DNA from: an uncultured Desulfovibrionaceae bacterium
GTDB taxonomy: Bacteria > Desulfobacterota > Desulfovibrionia > Desulfovibrionales > Desulfovibrionaceae
NCBI GenBank assembly: GCA_947074125.1
Contig: CAMTOM010000046.1
Span: forward strand, 1-8,667
Length of the DNA stretch: 8,667 bases
Direction of reading: 5' to 3'
Shown: positions 1 through 6,113 of the stretch, one piece after another
How the letters are laid out: each line of letters opens with the position of its first letter
How positions within the stretch are numbered: position 1 is the first letter of the stretch
Notes under the pieces: generated by a model
Told to the model about the DNA's origin: nothing
The model's database searches: none
What the model saw: the letters and a program-made list of their open reading frames with translations, nothing else
Made by a program: the position numbers and the translations under genes

Positions 1-8
1 AAATACTT

Positions 9-37
9 TTGATGAGATACTATTGTGGGAATAGTAT
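9..37 (+). promoter_or_regulatory. Candidate sigma-70 promoter of the adhesin gene
   Basis: TTGATG at 9-14 and TAGTAT at 32-37 are separated by 17 bp and each match 4 of 6 consensus positions. The predicted transcript would start near 44 and carry a leader of about 138 nt. Support is modest; the overlap with the perfect dyad at 16-38 makes a regulated promoter plausible. Confidence 0.35.
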
Positions 38-38
38 C
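16..38. promoter_or_regulatory. Perfect 9-bp dyad, candidate operator
   Basis: GATACTATT (16-24) and AATAGTATC (30-38) form a perfect inverted repeat around GTGGG. It covers the spacer and -10 of the putative adhesin promoter, the usual position for a repressor operator. It is not followed by a T-run, so an intrinsic terminator is less likely. The cognate regulator is not recognised. Confidence 0.5.
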
Positions 39-85
39 TATGTAATCAAAAAAGATATTGCAAAGGCAAGCGTAAAGCAGAGGGA

Positions 86-151
86 ACATATGCGCGAAAG
101 CGTATTTGTATGACGGGAGCTCATCATTTTTTGTGTAAGGAGTCCCGTCAT
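86..151 (+). promoter_or_regulatory. Structured 5' leader with two adjacent hairpins
   Basis: Hairpin 1 pairs 86-95 with 100-109 around a GAAA tetraloop; nine of ten positions pair, one of them G-U, with one T-T mismatch. Hairpin 2 follows without a gap: ATGACGGGA (110-118) pairs perfectly with TCCCGTCAT (143-151) around a 24-nt loop. The adhesin Shine-Dalgarno lies 20 nt downstream, so the structure could influence translation or mRNA stability. It does not match a riboswitch class that I can identify with confidence. Confidence 0.5.
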
Positions 152-181
152 TTCGCATTGAAGGGGCCGTGGAGGATTTTC

Positions 182-3100
182 ATGAGAGCCACAATGTCTG
201 CCAATACCGCTGCTGATCAAATATCTTCTGGTAATGCGAACACAGCCAAGGTGCCTCTTTCTGGAGCAGCAGCACGCGCTGATGGGGATCTGGTTATATC
301 AGTCCCGCCATTAGGAGAAAGGATTGGGTATTATCTGCATGAGGGACAGTCCTTGTTTTTTGAGGCGCCTCTGGGGAGTTTTCAGGCGGAAAAACAGGGA
401 ACAGCGCTTCAGTTGACCTTTGATGGTGGGGGTGTCGCTGTTCTGGAAAATTTTTATCAGGTGTTTTCCGCAGCCAATCTTCCTGACGTTAATATCAATG
501 GTCAGGAAATGAGTGGCAATATCTTTTTTGCTTTTTTAGGGCTCTCAACCCTGCCGGAAGGTGAGGCAAAGGAACTCGAAGACATTTTGGGAGGCGGTGG
601 CGACTATAGCGTTGCGCATATCAATTTGCTGGATGGTGTGGATCATTTAGGAGGACTGCACGCCACTTTTGATACTACGCGTACGCGCATCGTAGATCTG
701 CGTCTTTTTGATGCAGGACGTGATGAGGATTCCCATCTAGTTGCTCTTCCCAACAATCCCATTGGGGCAGAGCTGTACATCAGAGATCAGGAAGAACTGC
801 CACAGCTTGTTAAAACGTGGAGTGACATTCCCGTTGCGCTGACAGATATTGCTGCAATACAGGAAACAGAGGCAACGGTGAGTGGCAATGTTTTGGACAA
901 TGACATTTCTGGCAGAGATGGCTGGGCTGATGAAGCTGTGACGCCAGGTGTGTTTATGGGGAAATATGGTGCATTGGCACTAGCGTCTGATGGTTCATAT
1001 ATTTATAAACTGAATGAAGGTGTGAATGCCCCACATGATGCGTCTTTGAATGATATTTTCACATACACAGTACACGATGGGAATGGTGATAGCGCCATCG
1101 GCAATCTTGTGATTAGCATTCATGACGTGAATGATGTTCCCGTTGCAACAAATGATGCTGCTGCCATTTTGGAAACAGGGGAGTCGCCTCAGACTGAAAG
1201 TGCCATTCCAATGGCATTGCAGGGGAATGTGCTTGTTAATGATAGTGCTGGGCGTGATGGCTGGGCAGATGAAGCTGTAATAACTACCGGATCTTTTACA
1301 GGAGAATACGGTACACTGCTTCTTGCTGCGGATGGTTCGTATACCTATACGCTGAATGAGGGAGTGAATGCGCCTGGGAGTGAAACCCTCACGGATGTAT
1401 TCAGCTACACAGTGAGTGACAGTGATGGAGATAAAGACAGCGCAAATCTTGTGATTAGCATTCATGATGTGAATGATGTGCCGGTTGCTGTGGATGATAG
1501 TGCCTCTATTATGGAGACAGGAGAACTGTTTAGACTCAGCCCAATGCGTTCATTCAGTGCGCGTTCTGTTCCTGAGAGAAGTGTTTCTGGGAATGTGCTT
1601 GATAATGACGCCTCTGGGCGTGATGGCTGGGCAGATGAAGCTGTAATAACTACCGGATCTTTTACAGGAGAATACGGTACACTGCTTCTTGCTGCGGATG
1701 GTTCGTATACCTATACGCTGAATGAAGATGTGAATGCGCCACACGAGGGCGCATTAACAGACAGCTTTAATTACTCCGTCAATGATGCAGATGGTGACAG
1801 TGCGACAGGCAAGCTTGTTGTAACAGTTCATGACGTTAATGATATGCCCAGGGCGCTGGATGATGCCGTTTCCATGAACGAAACAGAAAGCTCTGTAAAC
1901 GGTAATGTGCTGACAAACGACAGTTCTGGTCGCGATGGCTGGGCAGCCAAGCCCGTTGTCAATGCGGGAGAATATGAAGGCGAGTACGGCGTTTTGGATT
2001 TGAAATCAGATGGCAGTTATACCTATACGCTGAACGAAGATGTGAATGCGCCACACGAGGGCACATTAACAGACAGCTTTAATTACTCCGTCAATGATGT
2101 AGATGGTGACAGTGCGACAGGCAAGCTTGTTGTAACAGTTCATGACGTTAATGATATGCCCAAGGCGCTGGATGATGTTGCTACTGTACTGGAAGGAGAA
2201 AAGACGACGGGAGACTTGCTTGCAAATGATTCTTTTGGTCGTGATGGACGCCATGAAACAAAATTTGTGTTAGCGGACAGTCATGATGGAACATACGGCG
2301 AACTGATCATTCATAATGACGGTAGCTATGAGTATATTGCAAACAGCAATATAGAGGGGTTGAATGCAGGTGATACTCGGACGGATACTTTTTCATATAC
2401 CATTTATGATGGAAATAACGACACATCATCTGCGAATCTCAACATACCAATCAATGTTGTGAGAGAACAGTGGGTACAGGCAGAAGAGGATAGAAGAAGC
2501 CGGCGAGAAGGAGAAGCGGGAACAGGAAAGCTGATGGCGAAGGACAGTGACTGTCACGGGCTTGCTTTTGTAAAGGAAGGTGTTGAGGACAGCAGTATAT
2601 ATCAATTGAACTATGGGAAGCTGACCGTCTATGCGGATGGAACGTACAGCTATACCAGCAATGTCCCTCTTGAAGCAGGAAAAGAGGTTCAGGATATGTA
2701 CACATATACGGCAAAAAATGAACATGGCACAACGGATACCGCACAACTGATACTGAGTGTTACAGGTACAGATGTCAGCCTTTATGAAACACCGCACTGG
2801 GTTATTCAGGATGCAGGGGAGGGTGCGAATACCATTTATGGTGAGGATGTGTATTGGCAGGTTGACCCCGATGCGTGCAGACCAAACCCAGATATCACCA
2901 CGCACAATATAGATCAGAGTGTGAGCTTTGATAATGGGGAAGGTATTGATTTTGAGAGTGAAACTTTTCTGAACTCTGAGTACACCGCTTCTCAAACAGG
3001 AAATAACGTCCTGCATATTTTGGGGGACGTTAGTAATGTGAAAATCAATATGGGAGCAGGTGAGGATTATCTCTCTATCGGTCAGGCGTCAGGCGATACT

Positions 3101-4015
3101 TTTGGAAATGGGAGTATCGAACAGTCCACTATTCTTTTGGGAGATGGCAGTGATATTATGAATGTCTTTGGCAGTGTGGATAAAAAAACGTCCATTGACT
3201 TGGGGAATGGTGATGATGTTGCCTTTATTCAGTCCATGCTGGATGGGACTATTTTGTGCGGCGATGGGAATGATTATGTAACATTGGACAATTTTCAGGT
3301 GAATAAAGGAAGTTCTGTTTTGGTGGATGGTGGTGAAGGGCATGATATCCTCAGTTTTGGCAGTGGCGACGACCATATCCAGATCAAGGGTGATATCATT
3401 ACTTCACTTGCCGCATCAAAAGTGAAACCAGACAGTGTCTATGGTCAGAATCTGCCTCAGGCAAGTGATTCCAATAGTGGCAGCATTACCGCCATTGGTT
3501 TTGAGGAATATAGTGCTGGAGACGGTAATGACATGATTGTTTTGAATAGCAATTGTAATGTTGCCATTCATGGAGGACGCGGCAATGACTATCTTGCCGA
3601 GGGTACCAATATCGATGGTTCCTGGAACAGCACATTCAAGTGGGATATGACTGATATTGATACAGATTATTCCAATGGCATTACAACATACACAGATATT
3701 GTCACAGGCATATGTTCTCGCTTGGGAGGTAGTACCTATGAAACGGGTGCGGATATTATTGATATTTCTGCTCTGACGAGCGCAGGGTATACGGCGGTGG
3801 TGCGTAATTGCAGCGCTAACAAGCCTGGTGCCGGCGGTGTTCAGGACGGGTCAGCCTTTATCACCATATCAGACGCTCAGGCGAATGTTGTTCAGAATAT
3901 CTATACAGACTGTGTGATGGGCAAGGACGATATTGTTGGTTCTGGCCAGAACACAACGTTTACGACGGTAGACACTATTGACTGGGATGCGGCTGCGAAA
4001 GCCATGGGGTGGTAG
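182..4015 (+). CDS. VCBS/RTX-type surface adhesin, type I secretion substrate
   Basis: This 1277-residue protein is probably exported by a type I system and kept at or released from the cell surface as an adhesin. The start at 182 is chosen because GGAGG at 171-175 lies 6 nt before it; the upstream in-frame ATG at 110 has no such site and sits in a hairpin. There is no Sec signal. Residues about 35-160 look like the N-terminal module of BapA/LapA-like adhesins. Six tandem VCBS/cadherin-like units follow at about 220-863; units 1-4 share GNVL.ND..GRDGW, DGSY.Y.LNE and HDVND.P, unit 5 is divergent and unit 6 weak. RTX-like calcium motifs such as GDGNDYV, GSGDDHI, GDGNDMI and GRGNDYL occupy about 957-1138. 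The remaining tail (DIIDIS, then a C-terminus ending AMGW) suits an uncleaved secretion signal. Seven cysteines are unusual for this class. Secretion genes are not in the window. Family is confident; ligand is unknown. Confidence 0.88.
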   Translation: MRATMSANTAADQISSGNANTAKVPLSGAAARADGDLVISVPPLGERIGYYLHEGQSLFFEAPLGSFQAEKQGTALQLTFDGGGVAVLENFYQVFSAANLPDVNINGQEMSGNIFFAFLGLSTLPEGEAKELEDILGGGGDYSVAHINLLDGVDHLGGLHATFDTTRTRIVDLRLFDAGRDEDSHLVALPNNPIGAELYIRDQEELPQLVKTWSDIPVALTDIAAIQETEATVSGNVLDNDISGRDGWADEAVTPGVFMGKYGALALASDGSYIYKLNEGVNAPHDASLNDIFTYTVHDGNGDSAIGNLVISIHDVNDVPVATNDAAAILETGESPQTESAIPMALQGNVLVNDSAGRDGWADEAVITTGSFTGEYGTLLLAADGSYTYTLNEGVNAPGSETLTDVFSYTVSDSDGDKDSANLVISIHDVNDVPVAVDDSASIMETGELFRLSPMRSFSARSVPERSVSGNVLDNDASGRDGWADEAVITTGSFTGEYGTLLLAADGSYTYTLNEDVNAPHEGALTDSFNYSVNDADGDSATGKLVVTVHDVNDMPRALDDAVSMNETESSVNGNVLTNDSSGRDGWAAKPVVNAGEYEGEYGVLDLKSDGSYTYTLNEDVNAPHEGTLTDSFNYSVNDVDGDSATGKLVVTVHDVNDMPKALDDVATVLEGEKTTGDLLANDSFGRDGRHETKFVLADSHDGTYGELIIHNDGSYEYIANSNIEGLNAGDTRTDTFSYTIYDGNNDTSSANLNIPINVVREQWVQAEEDRRSRREGEAGTGKLMAKDSDCHGLAFVKEGVEDSSIYQLNYGKLTVYADGTYSYTSNVPLEAGKEVQDMYTYTAKNEHGTTDTAQLILSVTGTDVSLYETPHWVIQDAGEGANTIYGEDVYWQVDPDACRPNPDITTHNIDQSVSFDNGEGIDFESETFLNSEYTASQTGNNVLHILGDVSNVKINMGAGEDYLSIGQASGDTFGNGSIEQSTILLGDGSDIMNVFGSVDKKTSIDLGNGDDVAFIQSMLDGTILCGDGNDYVTLDNFQVNKGSSVLVDGGEGHDILSFGSGDDHIQIKGDIITSLAASKVKPDSVYGQNLPQASDSNSGSITAIGFEEYSAGDGNDMIVLNSNCNVAIHGGRGNDYLAEGTNIDGSWNSTFKWDMTDIDTDYSNGITTYTDIVTGICSRLGGSTYETGADIIDISALTSAGYTAVVRNCSANKPGAGGVQDGSAFITISDAQANVVQNIYTDCVMGKDDIVGSGQNTTFTTVDTIDWDAAAKAMGW
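1248..1359 (+). repeat. Intragenic direct repeat A, copy 1
   Basis: These 112 bp are identical to 1614-1725 at an offset of 366 bp (122 codons), so the repeat is in frame. It encodes the GRDGWADEAV to TYTLNE part of VCBS unit 2. Confidence 0.95.
1614..1725 (+). repeat. Intragenic direct repeat A, copy 2
   Basis: Perfect copy of 1248-1359, lying in VCBS unit 3. Identity at synonymous sites points to recent duplication or gene conversion. Its last 20 bp are also the start of repeat B. Confidence 0.95.
1706..1865 (+). repeat. Intragenic direct repeat B, copy 1
   Basis: These 160 bp match 2018-2177 with four differences, all transitions (at 1723, 1751, 1788 and 1851). The offset is 312 bp (104 codons), in frame. 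It encodes the second half of VCBS unit 3 and the beginning of unit 4. Confidence 0.95.
2018..2177 (+). repeat. Intragenic direct repeat B, copy 2
   Basis: Partner of 1706-1865 with 156 of 160 identical bases. It spans the end of VCBS unit 4 and the first residues of unit 5. Confidence 0.95.
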
Positions 4016-4063
4016 TCAGGCTTTGCTGGCTGGTGGAATATAGAAAAACAAAGAGCACGGTCT

Positions 4064-4165
4064 ATGTTGCCCTTCGATAAGGAACAGTCTTGGAAATATT
4101 GAAAGCCGTCAGGGGAGTACGGATGACAACGCGGTTATCACCACAAATATGGTGGTAACCGCGTT
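4064..4165 (+). repeat. Dispersed direct repeat, copy 1 (before the MATE gene)
   Basis: Ungapped match to 5839-5940 with 90 of 102 identical bases; all but one of the 12 differences are transitions. It begins with a stretch that in the second copy is the end of an RTX-like reading frame (NVAL, then a stop) and finishes with a long hairpin. Together the copies bracket the MATE gene. No transposase or short target duplication accompanies them. Confidence 0.9.
4128..4165 (+). terminator. Long hairpin downstream of the adhesin, probable terminator
   Basis: AACGCGGTTATCACCA (4128-4143) pairs with TGGTGGTAACCGCGTT (4150-4165) around CAAATA; all 16 positions pair, one as G-U. The following TTGCTTTATG is only moderately T-rich, so termination efficiency is uncertain. 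It lies 112 nt after the adhesin stop. A repeated or mobile palindrome is the alternative. Confidence 0.6.
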
Positions 4166-4265
4166 TGCTTTATGTAAAAGATTTGTTTGTATATAACATC
4201 CAATAGGTCGATAAAAAAATAATCAGAGATTTTTTGTAGCACTCCCTTGGCTCCATGAAGGGAGA

Positions 4266-4292
4266 TTGACATAAGTATTTTACATATATACG
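4266..4292 (+). promoter_or_regulatory. Candidate promoter for the MATE gene
   Basis: A perfect -35 box TTGACA (4266-4271) is followed by an AT-rich run containing TATACG at 4287-4292 (15-bp spacer) and TACGGT at 4289-4294 (17-bp spacer). Neither -10 is ideal. Transcription from here would make a leader of about 100 nt containing ACTCG/CGAGT (4303-4307/4313-4317) and the terminator at 4336-4386. Confidence 0.4.
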
Positions 4293-4335
4293 GTGCCAGT
4301 TCACTCGGAGGGCGAGTCATTCTAAAAGAAATGAT

Positions 4336-4386
4336 AGCCGGATAAGGTGACAGGTTGAAATGCCTGTTCCCTTATCCGGCTTTTTC
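4336..4386 (+). terminator. Intrinsic terminator in the MATE leader, possible attenuator
   Basis: AGCCGGATAAGG (4336-4347) pairs with CCTTATCCGGCT (4370-4381); inside, ACAGG (4350-4354) pairs with CCTGT (4363-4367). The stem runs directly into TTTTTCTATTTT. This is a canonical Rho-independent terminator, but it ends only about 10 nt before the MATE Shine-Dalgarno, so it would block any transcript entering from upstream. That placement suggests conditional read-through, i.e. attenuation. No metabolite-binding aptamer was recognised in the preceding leader. Confidence 0.75.
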
Positions 4387-4405
4387 TATTTTATGGAGAA
4401 TCTAC

Positions 4406-5728
4406 ATGGATCTACTAAATGGAAAAATAAAAAAGATATACTTTAAATACCTATCAGCGGCATTTGGCAGTGCGCTCATAAGCTCGGTTTATGGTATTGT
4501 TGATATGGCTGTAGTAGGGCAATACCAAGGGCCTAGCGGTACGGCAGCCTTGGCGATAGTGGCACCCATCTGGAATATCATTTACAGCCTTGGTTTACTT
4601 ATGGGCATTGGTGGAGCTGTGCTTCTCAGCACCGCAAAGGGAGAAAATGACACAAAAAAACAACACCAGTTTTTCACATCAGCCTTAATTGGCACGATCA
4701 TTTTTGCAGTGTTAAGCTGGTTTGTAATAGTGTTTTTTGAGACTCAGCTTTTAGAGCTTTTTGGTGCGGAAGACATAACACTGCTTTCTTTGGCTAAAAG
4801 CTATTTGTATCCTGTAAAATTTGTGATTCCCGTATTTCTTTTTAATCAGATGCTCGCTGCGTTCCTGCGCAATGACAATGCTCCAGCTTTAGCGACAGTA
4901 GCCGTGTTGTCTGGTGGTATTTTCAATATTTTTGGTGACTACTTCTTTGTATTTTATCTAGACATGGGGATTACTGGTGCAGGTCTTGCTACCGCAATGG
5001 GTGCTATGATTTCTTTTTTTATAATGCTAACCCATTTTTTCTCAAAGAAAAATACACTGAAAATTGTAAAACCCAGGGCACTATTATCGCAACTGTGGCA
5101 GATTAGTGTAATTGGCGTACCATCATTTATTGTTGATGTAGCTATGGGTGTTTTAACAATGTTATTTAATAGGCAGATAGTACTCCACTTGGGGACAGAT
5201 GCACTGGCTGTATATGGTATTATTGTAAATATCAGCACGATAGTACAATGCTGTGCATACAGTGTTGGGCAGGCGGCACAACCAATTATTTCTATTAACT
5301 ATGGTGCAAGAAAATGGAATCGCATTAAGGAAACATTGAAATACTCACTTATAACAGCTTTTGCATTCAGCATTGTTTGGACAGCGTTAATTTGGAGTAT
5401 ACCAAATGGTTTTGTGAGAATGTTCATGTCACCAACTCCTGAAATCTATAGTATAGCGCCGTTTATCCTCAAAAGCTATGGATTGTCCTTCCTGTTGCTT
5501 CCTCTTAATGTGTTTTCTACATTTTATTTTCAAGCAATTATGAAACCAGTTGTTTCCTTATCTGTATCAGTTGCCAGAGGGGTTGTGATTAGTGGGGCAT
5601 TGATTTTATTGTTACCTGGTCTTTTTACAGGAAATGCGGTGTGGTTTGCCATGCCCATCACAGAAGCCATTGTTGCTATTGTCGTTGTTGTGCTAATCTG
5701 TGTATATACGAGGAAGCTGTCTAAATGA
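4406..5728 (+). CDS. MATE-family multidrug/drug-Na+ or H+ antiporter
   Basis: This 440-residue inner-membrane protein has the size and topology of MATE (NorM/DinF-type) exporters, which extrude cationic drugs or toxic metabolites using a Na+ or H+ gradient. The N-terminal half opens with a first helix ending YGIVDMAVVGQ (Asp33 in the characteristic position) followed by ALAIVAP. The second half opens with the related GVPSFIVDVAMG and a conserved FNRQI..HLGTDALAVYGI stretch, giving the expected two-fold repeat and about 12 hydrophobic segments. The start at 4406 is preferred over 4355 because GGAG at 4395-4398 lies 7 nt ahead and the earlier codon is inside the terminator stem-loop. The gene stands alone, bracketed by the 102-bp repeats, and may have been acquired or moved separately. 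Substrate cannot be inferred. Confidence 0.93.
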   Translation: MDLLNGKIKKIYFKYLSAAFGSALISSVYGIVDMAVVGQYQGPSGTAALAIVAPIWNIIYSLGLLMGIGGAVLLSTAKGENDTKKQHQFFTSALIGTIIFAVLSWFVIVFFETQLLELFGAEDITLLSLAKSYLYPVKFVIPVFLFNQMLAAFLRNDNAPALATVAVLSGGIFNIFGDYFFVFYLDMGITGAGLATAMGAMISFFIMLTHFFSKKNTLKIVKPRALLSQLWQISVIGVPSFIVDVAMGVLTMLFNRQIVLHLGTDALAVYGIIVNISTIVQCCAYSVGQAAQPIISINYGARKWNRIKETLKYSLITAFAFSIVWTALIWSIPNGFVRMFMSPTPEIYSIAPFILKSYGLSFLLLPLNVFSTFYFQAIMKPVVSLSVSVARGVVISGALILLLPGLFTGNAVWFAMPITEAIVAIVVVVLICVYTRKLSK

Positions 5729-5772
5729 GATAAATCGCAAGTGTGAAATGCCTGTTGCAAGTTGACAGTGGT

Positions 5773-5855
5773 CATTACCGGTTGCGGAATATACTGCTGG
5801 AGACGGCAATGACATGATTGCTTTGAATGGCAACCGTAATGTTGCCCTTCAATAA
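5773..5855 (+). pseudogene. RTX/adhesin 3'-end remnant
   Basis: Bases 5786-5846 match 3505-3565 of the adhesin at 55 of 61 positions, and CATTACCG at 5773-5780 matches 3484-3491 after an 8-bp deletion that changes the frame. The readable part, GCG at 5784 to TAA at 5853-5855, gives an AEYTAGDGNDMIALN-type RTX motif ending NVALQ-stop, against EEYSAGDGNDMIVLN in the intact gene. No start codon or ribosome binding site precedes it. It runs straight into repeat copy 2. I interpret it as the relic of a second RTX adhesin or of a partial duplication of the first. Confidence 0.75.
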
Positions 5856-5940
5856 GGAACAATCCCAGAAGTATTGAAGGCAGTCAGGGGGGTACGGATG
5901 ACAACGCGGTTATTACCACAAACATGGTGGTAGCCGCGTT
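5839..5940 (+). repeat. Dispersed direct repeat, copy 2 (after the MATE gene)
   Basis: Partner of 4064-4165 (offset 1775 bp, 90 of 102 identical). Its first bases overlap the end of the RTX remnant, so the repeat appears to be the natural 3' end plus terminator of an RTX-type gene rather than an independent element. Confidence 0.9.
5903..5940 (+). terminator. Hairpin of repeat copy 2, probable terminator
   Basis: AACGCGGTTATTACCA (5903-5918) pairs with TGGTGGTAGCCGCGTT (5925-5940) around CAAACA at all 16 positions, three as G-U. Substitutions relative to copy 1 keep pairing on the + strand RNA. The following ATTGTAATGG is not T-rich, so it would be a weak terminator; it lies about 175 nt past the MATE stop. 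Confidence 0.5.
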
Positions 5941-5972
5941 ATTGTAATGGAAAGGCTTTGCTAGAAAGCAGT

Positions 5973-6001
5973 TTGTGTGAGATGGTTAATCAAGGTACAT
6001 T
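5973..6001 (+). promoter_or_regulatory. Weak candidate promoter for the ankyrin gene
   Basis: TTGTGT (5973-5978) and TACATT (5996-6001) are 17 bp apart, each 4 of 6 consensus bases. It is placed sensibly after the repeat hairpin and about 110 bp before the ankyrin start, but the match is poor. Confidence 0.22.
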
Positions 6002-6113
6002 ATCTGTTTTGTGAACTTCCTTCCCGATGGTCTTCTATGGACGAGATTCTACAGAGAGACAGGGAGGCGCGCAAACGCTGATTAACAAAGCCAGTGCAAA
6101 GGGGGTCGCAATC

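Noticed and set aside
45..125. Possible class I cyclic-di-GMP (GEMM) riboswitch in the adhesin leader
   Set aside because: Pieces such as CAAAGGCAA, GTAAAGC and a GAAA-capped stem are present, but in the wrong order: the tetraloop hairpin follows rather than separates the conserved strands.
251..290. LapG-type dialanine cleavage site in the adhesin N-terminus
   Set aside because: There is an AAA tract at residues 29-31, but it is followed by Arg rather than Gly or Val and lies before, not after, the likely retention module.
995..1465. 156-codon minus-strand ORF inside the adhesin gene
   Set aside because: It is the antisense of repeated VCBS codons, and its Cys/Ile-rich peptide is typical of a shadow frame.
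4138..4320. 60-codon minus-strand ORF between the adhesin and MATE genes
   Set aside because: It covers the hairpin, promoter and leader, has no ribosome binding site, and its peptide shows no domain character.
4357..5756. GAAATGCCTGTT shared by 4357-4368 and 5745-5756 as ends of a MATE insertion
   Set aside because: Only 12 bp match. About two such pairs are expected by chance in a window of this length, and the flanks do not align.
6037..6081. 14-codon ORF (MDEILQRDREARKR) before the ankyrin gene
   Set aside because: It has no ribosome binding site and is too short to support as a gene or leader peptide.
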